NCBI GenBank assembly: GCA_964386435.1
Contig: CAYLSV010000006.1
Location: forward strand, 15,932-79,931
From: CAYLSV01 sp964386435
GTDB lineage: Bacteria > Planctomycetota > Phycisphaerae > Tepidisphaerales > Tepidisphaeraceae
DNA length: 64,000 nucleotides
Direction of reading: 5' to 3'
Made by a program: the position numbers and the translations under genes. Within the stretch, counting starts at the first letter, position 1. The number at the start of each line of letters is the position of its first letter. Below are positions 7,495 through 15,936 of this stretch, piece after piece. A model generated the notes under the pieces. The model had not been told where the DNA came from. It saw nothing but the letters and a program-made list of their open reading frames with translations, and made no database searches.

Positions 7495-9168
7495 TCACGT
7501 GCCCCGCGTGTTGCCGAACAGCGCCACGTGCAGCCGCGGGGCGAGGCGGTAGCCGCGGTCGAGGCACAGCGTCACGAGCCAGTCACACCGCCCGGCGAGC
7601 GTCGCCTCGTCGGTGCCCTCGGGCATGAGCATCACGTCACCCGCCCGCACCCCGCCGACCTCATTCAACAGCGCCTCGATCTCCGGCAAATCGTCCGGCG
7701 AGGTGACGACGAACTTGAACTGATGATCCGCCCCCGTCGCCGCCGCATGGTCGCGCAGTTGCCGCAGCACCCCCGGCCGCCGCCGCTGCTTTTCGTGGAC
7801 GACGGCGAACCGCCCGCCCTCCCGCTCAACAGGCGTCGAGTTCGCCAGTTTCGGTGAAAGGCTCCACAAATCGGCCGCCGCCGGCTTGAAGATCGTCCCG
7901 GCGGTCTCCACGGTTAGATGCCGCCCGCCCCGCCGCAGCGCCTCGCAAAGTGCCTCGAACTCCGGAAAAATCATCGGCTCCCCACCGGTGAGCACGACGT
8001 GGCCGGTGCCGGTCTGCTCGACATACTCGACGATCTGCTCGACCGTCCGCTCGTCCCCCTCGGGCTGCCACGAAGCGTACGGCGTGTCGCAGTTTTTCAC
8101 CACGAACCCCTCGGCAACGTACGACCCACAGCCCGTCTTCAGCGTGATCACCTCTCCCGGATTCGCTCTCTCGACCCGCTCGATCCGGCGACAGTGATTG
8201 GGCGCTCGGCCGAAGATGCTGGACGTGATCGAGCGTTTCGCTGGCCGGGCTTCGGCAAGCACCCGCCACAACCCGCCGGCCGAGGTGTTGATGCGGTAGC
8301 CGGTTGGCTCTTCGGCATGGTCGACGGCGAGGCGTCGCAGGACACGTCCGATGCGGCCGAAGGTGGCCGGGTTCGCGCTTGGCGACTGGCTGATCCGAAG
8401 GTAGCGGCCGCCGAGCGATCCCTCGGCATCCAGGATGCCGCCGACATAGCCCCAGCCCCAGGCCGATGAGTCGCCACCCTGGGCAAGCAGGGCCTCAAAT
8501 CTCCGTGCCTCCTCGTCGCGGGTGAGCCACAGGGCCGGCCACTCCGCCGGGCCGCCGAACCCGTTGGCTTGATGAACGCCACGGTCGAGTCGGAATCCCT
8601 CGGCCGCAGCGTATTCTTCGAAGCGTCGGATCAGGTGGGCATCGCTCAGGGCGAGGCGGAAGCGTCGGTAGCCCCGCCGGTGCTTGAGCGTCCAGAAGCA
8701 GCCGTCGCCGTCGGCCATGCCAGACAGGTAGCCACGCCGATAGTTGTCATCGATTTCCGGCGACGGCTCGGCGAGGAACGTGACCGGCAGCGATAGGCAG
8801 CGGTCGACGGCCCGCCAGCCGGATCGTGCCCCACCCTTGCCGGTGAGCCAGAACGGGTGATCCGGCGTGCAGGTCAACAATCCGTTGACGCGCACCCGCT
8901 CGGCCCGACGAGGCGAGACGTGTTCGACGCGGGTCTCGCACAGCCCGCCGTGCCGCCCGGCCTCAGGAAGGGTCCGCCCCATCACGGCATCGCCGACCGC
9001 GAGTTCACCGATCGGCGTCCACGACCAGTCCGGCCTCAGTATGCGTGTGGCCGGAGCAAAGCACCAGACGCACCGCAAGTTGCAGCCGCTGAGGCGGACG
9101 AAGGCGCTGGGGGTTCCCAACAGCTTGCCCTCGCCTTGGATGGAGTGGAACAGCTCGCTGACCTTCAC
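7495..9168 (-). CDS. queE: 7-carboxy-7-deazaguanine synthase QueE precursor, interrupted by intein
   Basis: Predicted precursor of 557 residues. Residues 1-35 (MKVSELFHSIQGEG ... FVRLSGCNLRCVW) and 360-557 (CDTPYASWQPEGDERTVEQI, VVLTGGEPM, FKFVVTSPDD) together make a normal 233-residue QueE. QueE is the radical SAM enzyme that contracts CPH4 to CDG in the queuosine/7-deazaguanine pathway. The cluster motif C29-x3-C33-x2-C is split: its third cysteine is supplied only after removal of the 324-residue intein at residues 36-359. GTG 9168 is the start; TACCGT lies 5 bases before it. No other queuosine genes are in the window. Confidence 0.88.
   Translation of the reverse strand: MKVSELFHSIQGEGKLLGTPSAFVRLSGCNLRCVWCFAPATRILRPDWSWTPIGELAVGDAVMGRTLPEAGRHGGLCETRVEHVSPRRAERVRVNGLLTCTPDHPFWLTGKGGARSGWRAVDRCLSLPVTFLAEPSPEIDDNYRRGYLSGMADGDGCFWTLKHRRGYRRFRLALSDAHLIRRFEEYAAAEGFRLDRGVHQANGFGGPAEWPALWLTRDEEARRFEALLAQGGDSSAWGWGYVGGILDAEGSLGGRYLRISQSPSANPATFGRIGRVLRRLAVDHAEEPTGYRINTSAGGLWRVLAEARPAKRSITSSIFGRAPNHCRRIERVERANPGEVITLKTGCGSYVAEGFVVKNCDTPYASWQPEGDERTVEQIVEYVEQTGTGHVVLTGGEPMIFPEFEALCEALRRGGRHLTVETAGTIFKPAAADLWSLSPKLANSTPVEREGGRFAVVHEKQRRRPGVLRQLRDHAAATGADHQFKFVVTSPDDLPEIEALLNEVGGVRAGDVMLMPEGTDEATLAGRCDWLVTLCLDRGYRLAPRLHVALFGNTRGT
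8092..9063 (-). mobile_element. LAGLIDADG-type intein inserted in QueE radical SAM motif
   Basis: 324 in-frame codons. Cys1 (CFAPATRIL...) begins block A, followed by IGELAVGDAV. Block B is TCTPDHPFWLT, with T66-x2-H69. Two LAGLIDADG-like helices of the homing endonuclease are at about 111-121 (GYLSGMADGDG) and 206-215 (YVGGILDAEG), each with an acidic residue at the active position. The end is VAEGFVVKN followed by Cys+1 of the host. The final Asn is present, but the usual penultimate His is Lys. Protein splicing would join ...CVW to CDTPY. Both endonuclease motifs look intact, so homing activity is plausible. Confidence 0.88.
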
Positions 9169-9182
9169 GGCCGACGGTAGCG

Positions 9183-9590
9183 CTACTCGAGTAGTTCGCG
9201 GAGTGAGCCGGCGGCGACGGTGACAGGTTGGTAGTGGCCGTTGCCCACGGGTTGGGCGAGGGTGAGGACGGCGTGCAGGGTCGGCTCGGCGTCGCCGGGA
9301 GCGCGGCCCCACAATAGAGCAACGGCCACCCAGTCGCCGGGCAGCGCGCCCAGCTCGTCGGTGAGCCAGCGGGCGGCGATTTCGTCGGCGTAGCCGGGGG
9401 CGTGGCCGTCGGGCGGGGCCAGCGCCCGCAGCACCTCCGGCGGCACGAGGTTGGTCGCGGCGGCGTCGACGACCAGGTTTTCGCTGAGGTCTTCCGGCGG
9501 GAACCGGAAGCCGCGGGTGGCCAGCGGGGCCATGCCGGCGTGGCGGGCGGCGAGGTCGCCGGCCGCCGAACTGTTGGGTGTGGGCGGCAT
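9183..9590 (-). CDS. CAP/SCP-like domain protein, probably the 3' part of a frameshifted gene
   Basis: Open frame of 135 residues. The stretch LAARHAGMAPLATRGF, then SENLVVDA and ADEIAARWLTDELG, follows the order of CAP (SCP/PR1) proteins: helix with His, GEN-like strand, W-containing helix. Similarity is modest. The first 15 or so residues look like out-of-frame sequence. Just upstream, another frame encodes a signal-peptide-like start (9591-9735), so the native gene probably began there and a one-base indel near 9570-9590 has split it. Stop at 9183, 14 bases before the QueE start. Confidence 0.45.
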   Translation of the reverse strand: MPPTPNSSAAGDLAARHAGMAPLATRGFRFPPEDLSENLVVDAAATNLVPPEVLRALAPPDGHAPGYADEIAARWLTDELGALPGDWVAVALLWGRAPGDAEPTLHAVLTLAQPVGNGHYQPVTVAAGSLRELLE

Positions 9591-9735
9591 TCAGGCGACG
9601 CTCGGCCCGCTCGGCATCAATCGTCAGCTCAACCGCCCACCGCCCCGCCACCGCGTGCCACGCCTCCACCGCCGGCACCGCCGCGAGCAGCAGCGGCACC
9701 AACGCGACAACCAGCATGGCCCGGCGAAGCGGCAC
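9571..9735 (-). pseudogene. N-terminal fragment (signal peptide) of frameshifted CAP-like gene
   Basis: From GTG 9735 (or ATG 9717) the minus strand encodes MLVVALVPLLLAAVPAVEAW, a credible signal peptide, then DAERAERRLNAAHTQQ, which resembles the first helix of CAP domains. Soon after, this frame turns into Arg/Pro-rich out-of-frame text while the neighbouring frame becomes protein-like. A single indel would join the two into one secreted protein of about 180 residues. It may be a true mutation or an assembly error. Confidence 0.45.
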
Positions 9736-9859
9736 AACCCGAGCATCGGGCGACGGGCGGCACGAATTGACACGAATTGAATCGAACCCGCACCGCAGGT
9801 CCTCATCAACGCAGCGTTCGAAACCCGCGCTGGGATGCGGTACGGAAGTTGCTGCTACG

Positions 9860-12013
9860 GTGGCAGCGTTGAGCGTCAAGACAAAAAGCCCTGCCGCGGA
9901 CAGTGCCGGCCTCGCTCAGCGGGCGGCGGTGGTGGGCGGGCTCGTGCTGGCGGTCATCGGGCTGTACTTCGGGCAGCCGATCCTGATGCCCATCGCGCTG
10001 GCGACCATGCTGGCGTTTTTGCTCACGCCGATCTGCGACTGGCTCGAGAAGCACGCGTTGCCCCGCGTCGCCGCGGCCGTGCTCGTGATGCTCATGACCG
10101 GCGGCATCCTCGTGGGCTTGGGCTACACCCTTTACTCCGGCGTCAACAGCATTGGGGAGAACTGGCCGGAATGGTCCCAAAATCTGGGGGCCAAGCAGGA
10201 GCGGCTCAAGAGTTTTCTCGGCGTCGGCGACATCGTCGACCGCATCGAGGCCGGCACCGAGGCGATGGAGACGCTCACCGGTGCCGAGGACCCCGAGGAC
10301 CTCATCGATCCGGCAGATGAGCCGGCAGACGCCGTCGCCGCCACCCAGCCCGCCGCCGACACCACTGCGGAGGACGAGCGGGCGGCCCGGCTGCGGGAGC
10401 AGGAGCGGCTGATTCACCAGCAATTCGCCCCGGTCGAGACGCTGCTGAACGATTTGCTCGAGCAGCTGTCGCTGACCAACGAGCGGATCGACGCCACGAA
10501 CGCTCGGCTCGGCGAGATGGCCGAGGATTTGGACGACTTGGGTAGCAGTGACAACCCGCTGCTCACCCGGCCGCAACCGCCGCAAGGAATTTTCACCCGC
10601 GTCAGTGGTTTGCTCGGGGCAGTGGTCGGGCCGATCGGGACGGCGGGGCTGGTGGCCGTGTTCGCGCTGTTCATTTTGCTGGAGCGCGATGGTTTGCGGG
10701 ACAAGGCCCTGCGGCTGGTCGGAGGCAACCGCAACGCCAACACCGCCACCCAGGCCTTCGGCGAGGCGGGCACGCGGATCAGCCGCTACCTGATTGCCCA
10801 GGCCATCGTCAACGGCACCTACGGCGTTGCCGTCGTGCTCGGCCTGCTCGGCCTCGGCTACCCCGTCGGCGGCGAGCCGTTCCCGAACTTCCTGCTGTGG
10901 GGCCTGCTCTGTGCCGTGCTGCGGTTCATCCCCTACCTCGGGCCGTGGCTCGGGGCGAGCTTGCCGGTGTTCGTCAGCTTCGCGGCGTTCGACAACCTGG
11001 GCGTGTTCCTCGCGGTGGCGGGCATGTTCATCGTCATCGAGCTGTGGAGCAACAACCTCATGGAGCCGTGGCTCTACGGCACGAGTACCGGGATGAGCCC
11101 GCTGTCGGTGCTGCTGGCGGCACTGTTCTGGACGTTCCTGTGGGGGCCGGTCGGGCTGGTGCTGGCGACGCCGCTGACGGTGTGCCTGGTGGTGCTGGGC
11201 AAGTACGTGCCGCAGCTCAAGTTCCTGGACATCATCCTCCGCGGCAGCCCGGTGCTCTCGCCGGAGACGCGGGTGTACCAGCGGCTGCTGGCCCTCGACC
11301 AGGACGAGGCCGAGGACGTGGCCGAGGAGTTTCTGAACGACCACCCGGTGGCCGACTTGTTCGACGACGTGCTGCTGCCGGCGCTGGCGATGGTGGAGCG
11401 GGAGCGGCACGCGGGCAACCTCGACGAGTCGCGGCAACTGTTCGCCCACAAGGTGCTGCGGGACATGGTCGACGATCTCGGCGACCGCTACGCCGCGGTG
11501 CCCAAGTCGGGCAGCCTGGACGAGCAGGGCGAGCCGAAGCTGGAGATCCCGCCGCCGCCGACGATGATGGGCGGCGCGGGCGACGTGGTGACGGTGCCGC
11601 ACGCCCTGATCCTGCCGGCCCGCGACGAGGCCGACGAGATCGCCGGGCGGATGCTGGCGAAGCTCATGCTCACCAGCGGCTACCGCGTGACGGTGCTGCC
11701 GCACGACGGGCTCGTCTCTGAAATGGTCGACGCCGTGACCCGCGACAAACCGGGCGCGGTCCTCATCAGCGCCGTGCCGCCGGCGGGAACGACGCACAGC
11801 CGCTACCTGCTGAAAAAGCTCGTCTCGGCGTGCGAGGCGACCAACAGCCGGGTCATCGTCGCGCTCTGGGGCAGCCGCACCGAGCCCGAGCGGCTTCGCC
11901 GCCGCCTGACCGAGGGCAAGCTGACGCCCCGCGTCGCCAGCACCTTGCCCGACGCCGTCCGCCACATCCGCGAAGCCGCCCACAACACGATGCCGACGCC
12001 CAAGCCGACGTGA
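9860..12013 (+). CDS. AI-2E family transporter with C-terminal B12-binding-like domain
   Basis: Predicted inner-membrane protein of about 717 residues. Hydrophobic segments near the N-terminus and across the middle, with YLIAQAIVNGTYG and RFIPYLGPWLGASLP, are typical of the AI-2E/PerM family. Between the third and fourth segments lies a long acidic soluble insert (AEDPEDLIDPADEPADAV ... LREQERLIHQQFAPVETLL) likely to form coiled coil. The last 150 residues (VVTVPHALILPARDEADEIA ... GAVLISAVPPAG ... VIVALWGS) resemble the cobalamin-binding Rossmann fold but lack DxHxxG. Start is uncertain: GTG 9860 and TTG 9869 are both in frame and no suitable ATG exists before the first helix. Confidence 0.78.
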   Translation: MAALSVKTKSPAADSAGLAQRAAVVGGLVLAVIGLYFGQPILMPIALATMLAFLLTPICDWLEKHALPRVAAAVLVMLMTGGILVGLGYTLYSGVNSIGENWPEWSQNLGAKQERLKSFLGVGDIVDRIEAGTEAMETLTGAEDPEDLIDPADEPADAVAATQPAADTTAEDERAARLREQERLIHQQFAPVETLLNDLLEQLSLTNERIDATNARLGEMAEDLDDLGSSDNPLLTRPQPPQGIFTRVSGLLGAVVGPIGTAGLVAVFALFILLERDGLRDKALRLVGGNRNANTATQAFGEAGTRISRYLIAQAIVNGTYGVAVVLGLLGLGYPVGGEPFPNFLLWGLLCAVLRFIPYLGPWLGASLPVFVSFAAFDNLGVFLAVAGMFIVIELWSNNLMEPWLYGTSTGMSPLSVLLAALFWTFLWGPVGLVLATPLTVCLVVLGKYVPQLKFLDIILRGSPVLSPETRVYQRLLALDQDEAEDVAEEFLNDHPVADLFDDVLLPALAMVERERHAGNLDESRQLFAHKVLRDMVDDLGDRYAAVPKSGSLDEQGEPKLEIPPPPTMMGGAGDVVTVPHALILPARDEADEIAGRMLAKLMLTSGYRVTVLPHDGLVSEMVDAVTRDKPGAVLISAVPPAGTTHSRYLLKKLVSACEATNSRVIVALWGSRTEPERLRRRLTEGKLTPRVASTLPDAVRHIREAAHNTMPTPKPT

Positions 12014-12057
12014 GCGGCATGCATCGGTCAGATTCTTCAGACCGGCCCGCAACGCAA

Positions 12058-12134
12058 CGTCGCTGAAAACCCCCACCGCCTCGTAGAGGCTTGCGTAGCC
12101 CCGCCTCTACGAGGCGGTGGGGGTTCCAGCGACG
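12058..12134. repeat. Long palindromic intergenic repeat, copy A
   Basis: A perfect 23-base inverted repeat (12068-12090 with 12103-12125, loop 12 bases; core CCACCGCCTCGTAGAGGC) is bracketed by CGTCGCT and AGCGACG. Related copies are at 35949-36000 and 54408-54449. It follows the AI-2E gene and could also end its transcript. Confidence 0.85.
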
Positions 12135-12233
12135 CCGTTAGACCAGACGGGCAGACTAACCAGGATCGTCGCCACGCGCGGCACAGCGTGCCGCAGGGTC
12201 GGCCGCAGTCGTTATGCTGCTATCATCGGACAA

Positions 12234-14108
12234 GTGATTGAGTACGAAGCCGACCGTCCGGCAACCGCGCGGGGGCCGGGGCGGGGGTTGGCGGCGTGGG
12301 CACTGCTGGCGACGTTCCCCGTGATCCTCCTCGGCGGCTTCATGTCGGCCGTCGCGGCGGCGGGGGCGGGCGAGGACGAACTGGCCGTGGCGACCGGCGT
12401 CGGCGGCGTCCTGCTGCTCGGGGTGGCCATCGGCTGCGGGCTGCTGTGGTTGCTCGCCCGCCAGTGGTGGCCGGCGGCGATCGTCGGCAGCCTGACCGTC
12501 CTCGCCGGCGCGATGACCCTCGGCGGCGGCCTGGGTGGGTTCCTCGACGAAGCGTGGCAAGCCAACTTCTTCACGCCGTATGGCGACGCCCCGCTCAACC
12601 CGTGGGTCGTCACCCTGCTCGGCGGCGTCACGACGCTCGCCGGCTGGCTGCTCATCATCGCCGCCGGGGCGGCCCGTGCCTCGCTTCGCCGCGGCTGGCT
12701 CCACCGTCCGATCTGGCGGCTCGCCACCGCCCTCGTCCCCCTCCTCGCCGGCGGCACCCTGCTGGCCCTGACCCTCGCCAAGCCCAGCCCGCCGCCCTAC
12801 GGCCTCCCCGAGTGGACGGCCGCCGTTGAGGCCGACCCGTTTGACCTAAACGCATTCTCGGAGGACAGCCGCACCTTCCGCCGCGTCGGCCGCGAGATGG
12901 CCGAGTTGCTCGCCGCGCCCGAGGCCGGCGACGCGCTGGGCACCGCGTTGCACCACACGGTCGAGATCCAGTTCCGCAGGGCGTGGGGCGAGCCGTGGCA
13001 GGCGGAGGTCGAGGCGTGGCGGGTGAAGGTCTTCACGCCCGCCATCCGGCTGCGGGAGGCGCTCGCCGCCGAGGAGCCGCCGGTGTGGTTGAAGGAAGCC
13101 CGCGAGGCCGAGCGGGCCGCGCGGCGGNNNNNNNNNNCCGCCGAGGAACCCGACGACGACGCGTTCGGCTTCTACGGCGGCGAGTTCGGCGGCATGGGCA
13201 TGGACAGCCTTGGCTTCGACGACCCGGCGGCGTTCGACCACGACTGGCCCGGTTTCAAGCAGGTGCCGCCGGAGGTCATGCACCGCTGGCAGGCGGACCC
13301 AGTGACGTGGGACGAACTGCGCGACGCTCAGGGCCGGCCGATGCTGCCGTTCGGGGAAGAGGATGCCTGGACGCTGGCGATCGACGGCAACGGCGTGACC
13401 GCATCGGAGGCCTACGAAGTGCAGGGCCGACCGTTCAGCCTCAGCGGCGTCTTCACTCTCGATGAATTCCGCGCCGTTACCCTCGACGGCGACCACCGCC
13501 TCGCGTTCACCTACCGGTCGCCGGCAGCGCGAATGACGCTTCTGGCGAGAGCTGACGACAGCCTCGTCGCCGCGGGTGGACCGGGCATGGCACGGCAACA
13601 GGCGGAGGTGCTGAACCAGTACCTGGAGGTGCCGGGTTACGAGCAGCCGGGCGAGTCGGTGCCCCTGCGGCACGCCGTCACGGGGGCTGAGCCGTGGGAG
13701 CACGGCTTGATGCGGATCAACTTTGCGAACGACCGGCCGCTGTACATCTCGTCGGTGGGCGAGCACGGGTTCGTGGCCGACGAGGTGGAGGCGAACCGGC
13801 TGGCAACGTTCCGCGAGGCGAACCCGCCGCTCGTGCCGGGGCCGTGNNNNNNNNNNTGGTGGCCGGGGGCGGTTCTTTTGGGGCTGGGCGTCGCGGCGGC
13901 GGCGGTGGCGTGGTGGCCGCGGGTTTGGGTGGGCGTGGCGATGCTGCTGCCGATCGGGGTGGCGTTCGCGTTCAACGTGCCGTGGCGGTTGGCAGAGGAT
14001 GATTTCGTCGGGCCGCTGTGCCTCGCAATCGGCGGCGTGTTGGCGGCGCTGATCGTCCCCATGCTCGTCCACGGCTGGCGCGCGGCCGTGGCGACGCCGG
14101 GGCGTTGA
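12234..14108 (+). CDS. Uncharacterised multi-pass membrane protein (contains two assembly gaps)
   Basis: About 624 residues as assembled. It has hydrophobic helices near residues 15-40, 45-70, 75-95, 125-150 and 160-185, a long soluble middle part with a Gly/Asp-rich stretch (FGFYGGEFGGMGMDSLGFDD), and four more helices at the C-terminus (WWPGAVLLGLGVAAAAVAWW onward). I do not recognise a family. Start taken as GTG 12234 because TATCAT lies 7 bases upstream and the first helix follows; upstream codons read as non-coding. Gaps at 13128-13137 and 13847-13856 make the exact sequence uncertain there. Confidence 0.6.
   Translation: MIEYEADRPATARGPGRGLAAWALLATFPVILLGGFMSAVAAAGAGEDELAVATGVGGVLLLGVAIGCGLLWLLARQWWPAAIVGSLTVLAGAMTLGGGLGGFLDEAWQANFFTPYGDAPLNPWVVTLLGGVTTLAGWLLIIAAGAARASLRRGWLHRPIWRLATALVPLLAGGTLLALTLAKPSPPPYGLPEWTAAVEADPFDLNAFSEDSRTFRRVGREMAELLAAPEAGDALGTALHHTVEIQFRRAWGEPWQAEVEAWRVKVFTPAIRLREALAAEEPPVWLKEAREAERAARRXXXXAEEPDDDAFGFYGGEFGGMGMDSLGFDDPAAFDHDWPGFKQVPPEVMHRWQADPVTWDELRDAQGRPMLPFGEEDAWTLAIDGNGVTASEAYEVQGRPFSLSGVFTLDEFRAVTLDGDHRLAFTYRSPAARMTLLARADDSLVAAGGPGMARQQAEVLNQYLEVPGYEQPGESVPLRHAVTGAEPWEHGLMRINFANDRPLYISSVGEHGFVADEVEANRLATFREANPPLVPGPXXXXWWPGAVLLGLGVAAAAVAWWPRVWVGVAMLLPIGVAFAFNVPWRLAEDDFVGPLCLAIGGVLAALIVPMLVHGWRAAVATPGR
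13128..13137. other. Assembly gap (10 N)
   Basis: Ten Ns in a charged, repetitive part of the membrane protein gene; true length unknown. Confidence 0.99.
13847..13856. other. Assembly gap (10 N)
   Basis: Ten Ns just before the C-terminal membrane helices of the same gene; true length unknown. Confidence 0.99.
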
Positions 14109-14149
14109 ACCGGGTTAAGCCGGTCGTGCCGGGTGCCGATGCTTAAGGC

Positions 14150-14608
14150 ATGGCCGAGCACCCCAACCGCAATGTCGTGGACCGTCGCCTCGGTCTGGAA
14201 CGCCGGGTGGCGGACGATCCGAATTACGACGGGCCCGAGCGACGCGTCGCCAGCAACCAACGGCGGACGGGGCTGGAGCGCCGCCGCGGGGCCGGCATTC
14301 GGCGGGACGAGGACCGCCGCAGCGCCGAGGAAGGCGAGATGACGCCGGGACAGTACGAATTCATCCGCGCGATCGAAACGTACAAAAAGGTCAACAAAAA
14401 GTTGTTCCCGACGTGGACCGAGGTGCTGGAAGTCATCGACCAGCTCGGCTACCGCAAGGTCGAGCCGCGGACCATCGATTTGCCCGGCGTGCCCGACCCG
14501 CTGGCCGCCGACGGCACCCGCCCGGCCGACGCCCCGCCGGTGGGCGAGCTGGCCGACCCGGAGCTGCCGCCGACGACCTCGAAGCCGCGCAACTCGGCGG
14601 CCGCCTGA
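14150..14608 (+). CDS. Uncharacterised Arg-rich protein with helical C-terminal domain
   Basis: Predicted protein of 152 residues. Residues 1-60 repeat basic pairs (DRRLGLERRV, PERRVASNQRR, GLERRRGAGIRRDEDRR), a linker often seen beside PilZ or HTH domains. Residues about 65-105 (GQYEFIRAIETYKKVNKKLF, then TWTEVLEVIDQLGYRKV) look like a small winged-helix. The tail is Pro/Ala/Asp-rich. GATGCT lies 6 bases before the ATG. The last 160 bases run antisense to the tail of the EamA gene, so one of the two tails may not be biologically meaningful. Function unknown. Confidence 0.6.
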   Translation: MAEHPNRNVVDRRLGLERRVADDPNYDGPERRVASNQRRTGLERRRGAGIRRDEDRRSAEEGEMTPGQYEFIRAIETYKKVNKKLFPTWTEVLEVIDQLGYRKVEPRTIDLPGVPDPLAADGTRPADAPPVGELADPELPPTTSKPRNSAAA

Positions 14609-15495
14609 GGCTTTTTCGTCTTGAAGATCACGACGCCCGCCCCCGCCGCGATCAGCGCGCACGCCGGGTAAAACGCCCACGTCGGCCACTCCCCCAGAAC
14701 CGGCACCGCCAGCGCCGCGGCAACGAAGATCTGCCCCAAGCTCGCCACCGCCACCACCTGCCCCCGCAGCCGCGTCATCGAGTAGTTGAGCAGGCTGTGC
14801 CCGATGACCGTCGGCAGGATCGCCAGGAGCAGCACCAGTCCAACCTCCCGCGGCCAGTCCGGCACCTCGCCCAGCCGAAACCACTCGCCGCTGAGGCCCG
14901 AGTACCCCAGCGTCACCAGCCCGGCGACAAAGTACAGCGGCACGAGGTAGCTGAAAATGCCCCCGCCGACCGCCCGGTTCACCCGCCGGGCCAACACGAG
15001 GTAGATGACTGCCAGCACCATGCTGCCGATGCAGATCGCGTCGCCGAGCAAGCCCTGCCGGTCGATCTTCGCCTGCCCCAGCCCGAGCACCAGCACGCCA
15101 ACCACGGCAATCAGGCTGCCGAGAATCTCCCGGCGGTTGATCTTCTCGCCGACCATGAAGTAGACGGCGAACGGCATCGCCACCGGCGAGAGGTTGACGA
15201 TGAGCGTGGCGTTAGCGGCGGTCGTGAGCTTCACGCCGGCGAACCAGGTGACGAAGTGGGCCGCGAGCATCACCGCCGCCGGCGTCGCGATCCACATCAA
15301 CCGCCCCACCGCCGGCCCCTGCGTGCCACGCCGCTCCCAAACCATCAACGGCGCGAGCATGCCTGCCGCCGTCAGCAGCCGAAGCGCAGCCAGCATCGCG
15401 ATGGGCAGCTCGCTGAGCTTGATAAAGATCACCGCCGTCGCCAACGCGATTACGCCCGGTCCCAGCAGCAGAAAGATGAGCCAACGGTTCGACAA
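14449..15495 (-). CDS. EamA/DMT family transporter
   Basis: Predicted 348-residue protein with ten hydrophobic segments arranged as two EamA repeats. Each repeat ends in the usual signature: GSLIAVVGVLVLGL at the first join and LGQIFVAAALAVPVLGEW near the end. Family members export metabolites or amino acids by proton exchange; substrate unknown. The start is TTG 15495 (MSNRWLIFLLLG), because no ATG precedes the first helix. After VVIFKTKKP the protein carries about 45 extra low-complexity residues (Gly/Ser/Pro-rich) encoded opposite the convergent neighbour. Confidence 0.8.
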   Translation of the reverse strand: MSNRWLIFLLLGPGVIALATAVIFIKLSELPIAMLAALRLLTAAGMLAPLMVWERRGTQGPAVGRLMWIATPAAVMLAAHFVTWFAGVKLTTAANATLIVNLSPVAMPFAVYFMVGEKINRREILGSLIAVVGVLVLGLGQAKIDRQGLLGDAICIGSMVLAVIYLVLARRVNRAVGGGIFSYLVPLYFVAGLVTLGYSGLSGEWFRLGEVPDWPREVGLVLLLAILPTVIGHSLLNYSMTRLRGQVVAVASLGQIFVAAALAVPVLGEWPTWAFYPACALIAAGAGVVIFKTKKPQAAAELRGFEVVGGSSGSASSPTGGASAGRVPSAASGSGTPGKSMVRGSTLR

Positions 15496-15546
15496 CGCGC
15501 CGCAGGGTAGGCGAGGGCGTGTGGTGCTCGGCCATGGACCATCGAC

Positions 15547-15936
15547 TCACCCGCGCCCGATCATGGCCCGCCCCACCCACAGGCCCAGCAGCACCAGTGC
15601 CACGCCGCCGGCGTTGCTCAGCAGGAGGTACGCGGTTGTCCACCGCCACGGCCGATCGTCGGTGAGGTCGAGGGCAAAGGTGCTGAACGTCGTGAACGCC
15701 CCGAGGAAGCCGACGCCGAGTGCCGCCCGGACCTCCGGCCGCCCGAGCCACGGCGGGGTGCCGCCGAAGAGGATGCCGATGAGCAGGCAGCCCAGCAGGT
15801 TCACGGCGAGCGTCCCGATCGGCAGCGGCACCCCCGACATCGCCTGCCGCGCCGCCGCCCCCACCAGGAACCGGCACACCGCCCCCGCCGCCCCGCCCAA
15901 GGCGATCAACAACACGATGCGCGGCGACACCTCCAC
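15547..15936 (-). CDS. crcB: Fluoride-specific ion channel CrcB/FluC
   Basis: Predicted 129-residue, four-helix membrane protein. Family hallmarks are GGAAGAVCRFLVG in helix 1, GTLAVNLLGCLLIG in helix 2 (with the conserved Asn) and GFLGAFTTFSTFALD in helix 3 (the phenylalanine/polar track of the pore). It forms a dual-topology dimer that exports fluoride. Start is GTG 15936, with TATAAC 8 bases upstream. There is no room for a fluoride riboswitch: only 33 bases separate it from the divergent DUF3891 gene. Confidence 0.92.
   Translation of the reverse strand: MEVSPRIVLLIALGGAAGAVCRFLVGAAARQAMSGVPLPIGTLAVNLLGCLLIGILFGGTPPWLGRPEVRAALGVGFLGAFTTFSTFALDLTDDRPWRWTTAYLLLSNAGGVALVLLGLWVGRAMIGRG

Noticed and set aside
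9183..9500. preQ1 riboswitch upstream of queE
   Set aside because: The queE start is only 14 bases from the preceding stop and has a -10-like word right before it; there is no room or recognisable aptamer.
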